7,723 nt of DNA from Kiritimatiellia bacterium (GTDB lineage Bacteria > Verrucomicrobiota > Kiritimatiellia > RFP12 > UBA1067), in assembly GCA_028701555.1 (NCBI GenBank), contig JAQVQN010000105.1:1-7723 (forward strand). Direction: 5' to 3'. A model generated the notes under the pieces. It worked only from the letters and a program-made list of their open reading frames with translations, was not told the origin of the DNA and did not search any database. Made by a program: the position numbers and the translations under genes. This document shows positions 1 through 5,165 of the stretch, in pieces. Position 1 is the first letter of the stretch, and every line of letters starts with the position of its first letter.

Positions 1-1
1 G

Positions 2-385
2 GTTAAAATTCTTGAGTTGGAGCTTTCTGTGGTGCGCGGACGCCTTGAGGCCAAGTCGATCGCGCTTGAACTTACAGAAGACGCGGTTGACCTGCTGGTT
101 AGCAAGGGGTATGACCCTGCGCACGGGGCTAGGCCGTTGCGCCGCACGGTTGAGCGCTTTCTTGAAGACCCGCTGGCCGAAGAGCTGCTCAGGGGCGTAT
201 TAACGCAAGGCGTGGTGGAGATAGGGGTCGCAGCCGACAAGCAGAGCTTGAGTTTCAGGATGAAGGGCGAGTTGCCGCTGCGCACGGGCACTAAGGAAGA
301 GCTAACGGAGGTTGCGGCTGCGCCAAAGAAGATCGCTAAGAAGCGTGCGGCAAGTAAGCCGAAAACCACCGGCCTTAAGAAGTAG
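2..385 (+). CDS. clpC: ClpC-type AAA+ unfoldase, C-terminal fragment
   Basis: This is the last 127 residues of a Clp/Hsp100 ATPase; the start lies left of the window. Family members unfold proteins in the cytoplasm and, for ClpC, feed them to ClpP. The visible part is the small C-terminal subdomain of the second AAA+ module. It carries the family signature GYDPAHGARPLRRTVERF (sensor-2 region, GAR followed by PLRR) and then LEDPLAEELLRG. This wording is closer to ClpC than to ClpB, but the N-terminal and middle domains that would settle it are not here. After the domain there is a basic tail of about 25 residues rich in Lys and Ala (AAAPKKIAKKRAASKPK), which is unusual for ClpC. The stop is TAG at 383-385. 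The next gene starts 43 nt downstream on the same strand, so the two may be co-transcribed. Confidence 0.85.
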   Translation, partial: VKILELELSVVRGRLEAKSIALELTEDAVDLLVSKGYDPAHGARPLRRTVERFLEDPLAEELLRGVLTQGVVEIGVAADKQSLSFRMKGELPLRTGTKEELTEVAAAPKKIAKKRAASKPKTTGLKK

Positions 386-428
386 ACAGTGTTAGTGTGT
401 GGGTTTGTTAGTGAGCAGGGGTTTGGTT

Positions 429-917
429 ATGGCTGGCAAAAAGAAAAAAGTTGTGGATCCGCGACCGGATTGGGACACCTATTTCATGGAGATAGCGCAG
501 GTGACCGCCACGCGCGCGAACTGCCTGAGGCGCAAGGTAGCGGCGGTGGTGGTTTCCGAAAACCGGATCATCTCGACCGGTTACAATGGCACTCCGCGCG
601 GCGTGACCAACTGTTTCGCGGGCGGCTGCGCACGCTGCGCCGGCACGGCACCCTCCGGTTCGAGTCTTGAGGAATGCATCTGTGTACACGCCGAGCAGAA
701 CGCCATCTGCCAGGCGGCGTATTATGGTATACGCTTGGCAGGTTCTACAATATATGTGACAATCAGTCCGTGCCTGACTTGCGCCAAAATGATCATCAAC
801 GCAGGCATCAGAGAGGTTGTCTACGGAGGCGACTACGCTTTTACCGCGCAGGCAGAACGGCTGTTGAAAGAGGCTGGCGTGAAGTGCAGGCGTTACGCAC
901 AGAAAAATAAAGTCTGA
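429..917 (+). CDS. dCMP deaminase (zinc-dependent cytidine/deoxycytidylate deaminase family)
   Basis: A 162-aa cytoplasmic enzyme predicted to convert dCMP to dUMP, supplying thymidylate synthase. The deaminase zinc site is complete: a CVHAEQNAI segment (His ligand and catalytic Glu) followed by PCLTCAKM (two Cys ligands). The cysteines before the HAE motif (NCFAGGCARC, then EECIC) and the TGYNGTPRG segment are typical of dCMP deaminases rather than of tRNA or free cytidine deaminases. The length fits the family. I chose the ATG at 429 over the in-frame GTG at 399. It is preceded by an AGGGG ribosome binding site about 8 nt upstream, and conserved sequence begins soon after it (RPDWDTYFMEIA). 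A KKKK run follows the start. The gene is convergent with the minus-strand gene ending at 1024. In the 106 nt between them I see no convincing hairpin-plus-T-run terminator. Confidence 0.93.
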   Translation: MAGKKKKVVDPRPDWDTYFMEIAQVTATRANCLRRKVAAVVVSENRIISTGYNGTPRGVTNCFAGGCARCAGTAPSGSSLEECICVHAEQNAICQAAYYGIRLAGSTIYVTISPCLTCAKMIINAGIREVVYGGDYAFTAQAERLLKEAGVKCRRYAQKNKV

Positions 918-1023
918 TTACGGCTTTGAGTATACGACCAAGCTTGTTTCTCCAGCAATCGAGGTCGGCAGCGAATACTCCGCCGCGCACCTGACTTTCT
1001 GGCACTATACGCAAGATTGGGAT

Positions 1024-1566
1024 TTAGCGCAGGACAGTCGCTCCCAGCGCGATCAGCAGAGCGCCCAGCAGGGCGTGGGCCACGCCCGCCAGCCGGAAGA
1101 CGGACAGGTGCCCGTTGAGCCAGTCTATTGCCTGCCGCATTTTCCATGGATAAAGCAACAGGATCATGCCTTTGACGATGCACAGGTATGCCAGCGTCAC
1201 CAGCACCAGCCGCCACGGCGAAGTGTGCACCCGCGCAACGTGCAGGAGTTCGTAGGGGAACAGCGTTAGTATGGCACCGATTGCGCGGCAGGACAGAAGG
1301 TTGCCGAGCCACAGCCATGTCAGTGGGATGCAGGCCAGCACGGCAAAGGGGATGTACTTCTGGAAAGGCATCAGCAGATCCAGCCCCATTGTCATAAGGG
1401 CCACGCCGGCCCAAATCCAGGCGATGGTGCTAAGGATGTAGCCTGCGGCCTTGTTGCGGGGCAGGGCCTTGTAAATTGCGGACATGCGCGCGGGGGCCCA
1501 AGCGATTGAAATCCCGATAACCAGGCAGATGAGTCCTAGCAGATAGCTCCAGCAATGAAGAGGCAT
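1024..1566 (-). CDS. Five-helix integral membrane protein of unknown function
   Basis: A 180-aa very hydrophobic protein that I do not recognise. Five membrane segments are apparent at about residues 6-23, 41-62, 71-92, 118-139 and 157-178, with short loops. The first and last helix pairs look alike: helix, then P-A-R-M (25-28) or P-W-K-M (140-143), an amphipathic stretch with an aligned Leu (35 and 150), then a second helix. This suggests an internal duplication around a central helix. The ATG at 1566 is supported by a GGAG ribosome binding site 6 nt upstream on the minus strand. It is the last gene of a minus-strand run, 47 nt after the 72-aa gene. That gap carries a 6-bp inverted repeat just before the ribosome binding site. 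The membrane location is well supported; any function would be a guess. Confidence 0.75.
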   Translation of the reverse strand: MPLHCWSYLLGLICLVIGISIAWAPARMSAIYKALPRNKAAGYILSTIAWIWAGVALMTMGLDLLMPFQKYIPFAVLACIPLTWLWLGNLLSCRAIGAILTLFPYELLHVARVHTSPWRLVLVTLAYLCIVKGMILLLYPWKMRQAIDWLNGHLSVFRLAGVAHALLGALLIALGATVLR

Positions 1567-1580
1567 ATGATTCTCCGTGA

Positions 1581-1596
1581 AATGACAGCGGTCATT
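1581..1596. repeat. Short inverted repeat before the 180-aa gene
   Basis: AATGAC (1581-1586) and GTCATT (1591-1596) are perfect reverse complements around a 4-nt centre. The repeat sits between the stop of the 72-aa gene and the ribosome binding site of the 180-aa gene. It could be a small mRNA stem or a protein site. At this length it may also be chance. Confidence 0.3.
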
Positions 1597-1613
1597 AAAT
1601 CAAATCGTAGGCA

Positions 1614-1832
1614 TTAGATAAAGGTGTTTCGTCGTTTGCCTGCCAGCCGCCAGGCTGTGGCGGCAGACAGGCAGGTGCCGACGCAGCTTGTCGCTGCCCC
1701 GGCCAGCATCAGCCATGTCCAAGGCGACCATATCAGCACGAAGCCGCCCATTGCAACTGCCATGCCGGCCGCGAAGCAGGCGTGGCAGCCGATAGCGCAA
1801 GTGCCGCTTTTGTTTTGCTCTGATTTGTTCAT
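1614..1832 (-). CDS. Small cysteine-rich membrane protein, 72 aa
   Basis: A small unrecognised protein. It opens with a polar stretch (MNKSEQNKSG) followed by a cysteine cluster, C12-x3-C16-H17-x-C19. Two hydrophobic segments follow, at about 20-42 and 44-62, and a basic end (GKRRN). Two more cysteines (C50 and C54) lie in the second helix, making five in 72 residues. The start is the ATG at 1830-1832, which overlaps the TGA stop of the upstream 125-aa gene as ATGA. This is the classic arrangement for translational coupling and the main reason for choosing it over a longer open frame extending to 2090. A weak GGAA lies 7 nt upstream. The CHxC cluster could bind a metal or form disulfides, but nothing shown here proves either. 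Confidence 0.6.
   Translation of the reverse strand: MNKSEQNKSGTCAIGCHACFAAGMAVAMGGFVLIWSPWTWLMLAGAATSCVGTCLSAATAWRLAGKRRNTFI
1637..1673. repeat. Imperfect palindrome, possible dispersed repeat
   Basis: Arms 1637-1651 and 1659-1673 pair at 13 of 15 positions around a 7-nt loop, inside the end of the 72-aa gene. Read on the minus strand, one half contains GCCTGTC, three extra bases, then CGCCACAG. The same two blocks occur contiguously at 3454-3472 inside the ABC1 gene, in the same reading frame relative to the codons (Leu-Ser-Ala-Thr). It may be a dispersed GC-rich palindromic element tolerated in coding sequence. Confidence 0.4.
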
Positions 1833-2206
1833 TGTTTTTCCGGAGGTGCGGATTCTAGGCTTTGGTTGCCTTTGTGATCTAATCTGCGGAAAAGACGGTC
1901 TGATAAAGCTACTGTCTCTCTTATAAAAGGGCAGCGCGGGCTGACAAACCAGTACAGACGTTTGCAGGGGCTGGCGTAGTTCTCGTTGCGCACGTATTGC
2001 ACACTGTGCTGCCAGATGTCGTCCGCCATGATCAAAGCACCCGCGATGACTGCGACCAGGCCGAAAGTGACCAGCCTTCGCCTGCCGCAAGCCACAATCA
2101 GATAACCCAGCAGGGTCAGGCCCATGCCGCCGTAGAAATGGTGTACTCCGCCCAGCGTCTCCATGTTCGGCGGGTGGGAGTTGAGAAAAGCCGCAAACGA
2201 TTCCAT
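1829..2206 (-). CDS. Small membrane protein with His/Asp motifs, 125 aa
   Basis: An unrecognised 125-aa protein. Two adjacent membrane helices are seen at about residues 25-41 and 45-61, joined by a short basic turn (GRRR). They are flanked by polar signature residues: V-H22-H23-F-Y before the first helix and M-A-D62-D63-I-W-Q-H67 directly after the second. Such paired His and Asp residues at one membrane face could form a metal or cofactor site, but this is only inference. The C-terminal half is soluble and has two cysteines (C81 and C92). I chose the ATG at 2204-2206 over an in-frame TTG at 2227. The stop codon overlaps the start of the 72-aa gene (ATGA). The gene begins 30 nt after the ABC1 kinase stop, so it probably belongs to the same transcript. 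Confidence 0.65.
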   Translation of the reverse strand: MESFAAFLNSHPPNMETLGGVHHFYGGMGLTLLGYLIVACGRRRLVTFGLVAVIAGALIMADDIWQHSVQYVRNENYASPCKRLYWFVSPRCPFIRETVALSDRLFRRLDHKGNQSLESAPPEKQ

Positions 2207-2236
2207 AGCCTTGACCTTTCTTGGCAATTCGTTTGT

Positions 2237-3901
2237 TTATTGTTTGCGGAAAAGTTTTAGCAATGCCGAGCAGATCAGGAATGCGGCTGCAACCAGCCCG
2301 AACTGGCCTGTCTTGGCCAGTCCTGGCGCATTATCCTTCGCGAATGCCACGAGCAAGGCCGAGCCTAGGAACAGTGCGCCGCCGATCACGCTCATGGCTA
2401 GGCAGGTGGTCATGCGGCTGAACTGTTGCGCGTGTCTTTCAAGGTCGCGGTGCTGCGACTCGATCCGCAGGACGCCGTCGTTCATGTTGGTCAGGAAGGT
2501 TCCCAACGCGGCAGGCAGCGCCCTGATCGCGCGTGTGCCATCGGCAGCCAGTCGGCCTAGTTCGTCACGCACATTGCTCAGCGAGAAACGGTTCTTGATG
2601 GCATCTTTTATAAACGGAGCAAGCTCAACCACAAAGTACATCTTCGGCGAGAGCATGCGCACGATGCTTTCCGTCATCACCGCCGCGCGGCAGAGCATTA
2701 TTAGCTGCTGCGGCACGACCAGCTTGTGCGTGGCGAGCAGATCCATGACGATCTCCAGCATGGTGTCCACGCGCAGGTCTTCGGCGGGCAGGTCGTAGTA
2801 AAAGACCAGCAGCTCGTGCAGGTCGCGGGCTAGGCGCATCGTATCCGGGGTATGGTTGGGTTCGGCATACGCCGCGAGTATCCGGCTCATGCGCACCGCA
2901 TCCTTGGTCACGACTGCGACGAACAGGTCGATCATCAGCTTCTGTGTCTCGGGGTCGATAGTGCGCACCATGCCGAAGTCGAACAGGCCGATGGTCGGGC
3001 CCGGCATCACCAGAATGTTGCCGGCGTGGACATCTCCGTTGTAGACGCCGTGGGTAAAGACCTGCTTTGACAGCAAGGCCACCAACTTTTTTGACAGAGT
3101 ATCGCGGTCATAGCCCAGTCTGAGAAGCTCGTCGAGACGGTCGATCTTAACGCCTTCCAGTTTTTCAAGCACCAGCACCTTTTCAGTGCAGAGGTCTTTA
3201 TAAACAAGCGGAATCTTGACGTTGGGGTCGCCGTCGAAGATCTTGCGGAACTTAAGCGTGTTGTGCATTTCACGCTTGAAGTCCATCTCCATGCGGATGG
3301 TCTTGTAAAACTCTTCCACGATGCTGCGCAGGTTCAGGTGGCGCAACTCCTCGACATGCCGCTCCAGCAAAGGGATGAAGCGGCTCAAGATGTCGATGTC
3401 GGTGTCCACCATCGCCTGGATGCCGGGGCGCTGGATCTTCACGACCACCGCTTCGCCTGTGGCGGACAGGCGCGCCGCGTGCACCTGGGAAAGCGAAGCC
3501 GCGCCTAACGGCTGTTCCGAAAAATCAGCGAAGATCTGGCTGATCGGCCGACCGTATTCCGACTCCACCGCCTTGACTGCATCTGCCAGAGGCATGGCCT
3601 CGACGCCGTCCTGCAGCCGCGCCAGCTCGTTGGCGACGCCGTCCGGCAGCAGATCCCGTCGTGTACTGAGCACTTGGCCGAATTTGATGAAGGTCGGTCC
3701 CAGCCGTTCGAACGCTGTGCGCAAAGCGGTGCCTAGACAGACGGAGACATCGACGGCGACGCCGGATCTTTTCATTTCGCGGCGGAGCCGGATACGTGCG
3801 CAGATATAGGAAAAGAAACAACCAATAAACACTGCGGCGATGCGCCGCAGCCGCTTCACGTTCCTATAGGGCTGAAGTCTGCCCAGACGAGTCAAACGCA
3901 T
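2237..3901 (-). CDS. ABC1/UbiB/AarF-family kinase-like membrane protein
   Basis: A 554-aa member of the UbiB/ADCK atypical kinase family, whose known members support ubiquinone biosynthesis or lipid handling. Family motifs appear in order: K-F-G-Q (73-76) in the KxGQ extension, the Ala-rich loop as GAASLSQV (133-140), the nucleotide-site Lys in VVVKIQRPG (K155), the ExD motif (E205, D207), the catalytic-loop equivalent YNGDVHAGN (D290, N295) and DFG (308-310). Two C-terminal hydrophobic helices (about 499-521 and 533-549) would anchor it in the inner membrane. A weaker hydrophobic stretch lies at 21-34. Differences from the common bacterial wording are Gly for the first Ala of the loop and N-G-D where H-A-D is usual. 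The length is normal. The ATG at 3901 follows the upstream stop by 3 nt, so the two genes are almost certainly co-transcribed. No ubiquinone genes are visible beside it. Confidence 0.92.
   Translation of the reverse strand: MRLTRLGRLQPYRNVKRLRRIAAVFIGCFFSYICARIRLRREMKRSGVAVDVSVCLGTALRTAFERLGPTFIKFGQVLSTRRDLLPDGVANELARLQDGVEAMPLADAVKAVESEYGRPISQIFADFSEQPLGAASLSQVHAARLSATGEAVVVKIQRPGIQAMVDTDIDILSRFIPLLERHVEELRHLNLRSIVEEFYKTIRMEMDFKREMHNTLKFRKIFDGDPNVKIPLVYKDLCTEKVLVLEKLEGVKIDRLDELLRLGYDRDTLSKKLVALLSKQVFTHGVYNGDVHAGNILVMPGPTIGLFDFGMVRTIDPETQKLMIDLFVAVVTKDAVRMSRILAAYAEPNHTPDTMRLARDLHELLVFYYDLPAEDLRVDTMLEIVMDLLATHKLVVPQQLIMLCRAAVMTESIVRMLSPKMYFVVELAPFIKDAIKNRFSLSNVRDELGRLAADGTRAIRALPAALGTFLTNMNDGVLRIESQHRDLERHAQQFSRMTTCLAMSVIGGALFLGSALLVAFAKDNAPGLAKTGQFGLVAAAFLICSALLKLFRKQ
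3454..3472. repeat. Perfect short palindrome inside the ABC1 gene
   Basis: CGCCTGT (3454-3460) and ACAGGCG (3466-3472) are perfect reverse complements around a 5-nt centre. The sequence shares its two blocks with the longer palindrome at 1637-1673. It encodes Arg-Leu-Ser-Ala-Thr-Gly just after the Ala-rich loop, a point where sequence in this family is variable. Confidence 0.4.
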
Positions 3902-3904
3902 AAT

Positions 3905-4855
3905 CTATACCTTATTGAAGGCAATGCCCAGTTTCTGTCCGGTTTCTACGATGTGTTTGGCAGCGGCGGCATATTCTTCTGCGCCCGACAGGTGTTCTAT
4001 CATCAGCGGCGGCGGATCGGGAAGACGGGCGAGGCGGCGCAGAAAGGTGTCGTAATCGAGCGAGCCCTTGCCGGGCTGTACCTCGCGGAAGTGGACATTC
4101 ATCTCGATTTCCCAGGACAGGTCTTTGGCGTGGCAGCTTGCGATCCACGGGCCGAGCTTGTCAAAGCACTCGTTGAGCAGATCCGTGTTCCGGTAGAATT
4201 TATCCGGTGAGTTGATAAGGTTGCACGGGTCCAGGTGCACGGCGAACGCGGGACGGTCCACGGCTTTCAATATGTCCAGATAACGGTCTACGGATTCCGG
4301 CATGGCCCAGCCCATCATCTCATAGCAGAATTTCGTGCGGCGGGGCTTAACGGCATCTATGATTTTGCGGGCGTTCTCGACCGCTGCGTCAAAGAACCGC
4401 GTCGTGAAATTGTCGGGATGCGGCCCGTACCAGACATCGGGGTTGAACGAACCGGCGATATCCACGCAGCACTTGGCGCCGATCTCGTCGGCCAGCGCCA
4501 GGCCCTCTGTGACAGTGGCGATGTTTTTCGCGCGTTTTACGGGGTCTGGATCGAGCAGGTTGCACCAGCGCCCGACCTCGGCGATGACCACGTCCTCGGC
4601 TGCGAACGCCTGTTCCAGAGAGCGCAGCCGCTGCGCATCTTTGATATCCGCCTTGGGGCAATAGGCCGCGCGGTAGCCCTGGGCACGGTGCCAGCGCGCG
4701 AGTTCCTGCGGATCATCGGTCTTGGTAAACGCGGGTGCGCCGAGACGCAGGGGGCGGCTGGCATTGTCCGTGGTGCTGCCGTGCGCTATACCTGCGGCGC
4801 CTGCGGCCAGGGCGCTTCCCATAAATAATCGGCGTGTTATCTTTGGCGATTTCAT
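3905..4855 (-). CDS. Tat-exported sugar isomerase/epimerase-like TIM-barrel protein
   Basis: A 316-aa protein of the xylose isomerase-like TIM-barrel (AP endonuclease 2) superfamily. It starts with a twin-arginine signal peptide: T-R8-R9-L-F-M, a hydrophobic Ala/Gly stretch to about residue 25, and likely cleavage near AHGS. It should therefore be exported folded. Likely metal ligands lie at the barrel strand ends: E179 (CYEMMGW), D209 (HLDPCN), H242 (CHAKD) and E287 (IEH). The segment Q-P-G-K-G (260-264) near the end is also typical of the superfamily. The substrate cannot be told; sugars or inositol-type polyols are usual. The ATG at 4855 has no Shine-Dalgarno sequence; a TTGACA box and a weak -10 lie just upstream, so the mRNA may be leaderless. 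It is the first gene of the five-gene minus-strand run. Confidence 0.88.
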   Translation of the reverse strand: MKSPKITRRLFMGSALAAGAAGIAHGSTTDNASRPLRLGAPAFTKTDDPQELARWHRAQGYRAAYCPKADIKDAQRLRSLEQAFAAEDVVIAEVGRWCNLLDPDPVKRAKNIATVTEGLALADEIGAKCCVDIAGSFNPDVWYGPHPDNFTTRFFDAAVENARKIIDAVKPRRTKFCYEMMGWAMPESVDRYLDILKAVDRPAFAVHLDPCNLINSPDKFYRNTDLLNECFDKLGPWIASCHAKDLSWEIEMNVHFREVQPGKGSLDYDTFLRRLARLPDPPPLMIEHLSGAEEYAAAAKHIVETGQKLGIAFNKV

Positions 4856-4861
4856 GGAGAA

Positions 4862-4890
4862 ACTTTGTCACAACATGGCGTGGATGTCAA
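4862..4890 (-). promoter_or_regulatory. Putative promoter of the TIM-barrel/ABC1 run
   Basis: On the minus strand a perfect TTGACA (4890-4885) is followed after 17 nt by CAAAGT (4867-4862). CAAAGT is a weak -10 that keeps the conserved A2 and T6. The -10 ends 6 nt before the ATG at 4855, so transcription would begin at or next to the start codon. That fits the absence of a Shine-Dalgarno sequence. The poor -10 and the palindrome 4 nt upstream of the -35 box together suggest an activator-dependent promoter. Confidence 0.35.
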
Positions 4891-4894
4891 CCAG

Positions 4895-4929
4895 GGTGCG
4901 ATTCAGTTTAGGTGAAACTGGATCGCACC
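4895..4929. repeat. 35-bp inverted repeat, candidate regulatory palindrome
   Basis: Arms GGTGCGATTCAGTTT (4895-4909) and AAACTGGATCGCACC (4915-4929) pair at 14 of 15 positions around a 5-nt centre, and the one mismatch is a G-U type. It is not a simple terminator, because neither strand has a T-run on its 3' side; a T7 run precedes it on the minus strand. It lies 40-74 nt before the TIM-barrel start codon and directly beside the TTGACA box. A protein operator is the likeliest reading; an RNA stem in a longer leader is the alternative. Confidence 0.75.
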
Positions 4930-5165
4930 AAAAAAAGGCTAATTGCCGATATAAGTTTCATTTAGACAATTCATTTTGAGATATTCTTTATGGAAGCGCC
5001 TCTATATCAAGGTGTTATCGAGATCTTGGCTTTGTTTTTAGGCCTTAGGACGTATTTTTCTGGGTGGAACAGGTTAATGTTTTAAGATTGCGCGGCGCGG
5101 CTTTGGCGCAACATCTTACACCATTAAACGGTCCTATAGTCGGGACGACGCCCGCCCCGCGAAAG

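Larger units (their letters stand above)
4856..5165. other. 310-nt non-coding stretch upstream of the five-gene run
   Basis: No convincing gene is found on either strand. The part nearest the TIM-barrel gene holds a promoter-like TTGACA box and the 35-bp inverted repeat described separately, then an A7 run (4930-4936) and an AT-rich segment (about 4940-5000). Near the end of the ATPase gene, TTGCGC (5088-5093) and GCGCAA (5106-5111) can form a stem. On the minus strand only a weak T-poor sequence follows it, so it is at best a poor terminator for the ATPase gene. A 31-codon + strand frame at 4990-5085 has no ribosome binding site. Confidence 0.6.

Noticed and set aside
399..428. Upstream GTG start for the dCMP deaminase
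   Set aside because: The ten added residues are not family-like and have no ribosome binding site, while the ATG at 429 has AGGGG at good spacing.
918..1023. Bidirectional terminator between the convergent genes
   Set aside because: Only short broken pairings such as AGGT...ACCT were found, with no T-run on either side.
1833..2090. N-terminal extension of the 72-aa gene, giving a 158-residue frame
   Set aside because: The extension overlaps the 125-aa gene almost completely in another frame and reads as basic, low-complexity sequence. The ATGA overlap start at 1832 explains the locus better.
2302..2321. Palindrome ACTGGCC...GGCCAGT inside the ABC1 gene
   Set aside because: It has 7-bp arms only, lies in coding sequence for the linker between the two C-terminal helices, and is unrelated to the other repeats; it is probably chance.
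2163..2798. Long + strand open frame (211 codons) opposite the ABC1 gene
   Set aside because: It is antisense to a gene with clear family motifs, its product is Ser/Arg-rich low-complexity sequence without recognisable domains, and it crosses the boundary of two minus-strand genes.
4235..4828. Long + strand open frame (197 codons) opposite the TIM-barrel gene
   Set aside because: It lies entirely antisense to a well-supported gene; such frames are common in GC-rich coding sequence, and no ribosome binding site was seen.
4895..4929. Inverted repeat as a rho-independent terminator
   Set aside because: The run next to it is A7 on the + strand, so the T-run precedes the stem on the minus strand; neither strand has the stem followed by Ts.
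4990..5085. Small + strand frame of 31 codons in the intergenic stretch
   Set aside because: There is no Shine-Dalgarno sequence or promoter-like boxes, and a frame this short is expected by chance.
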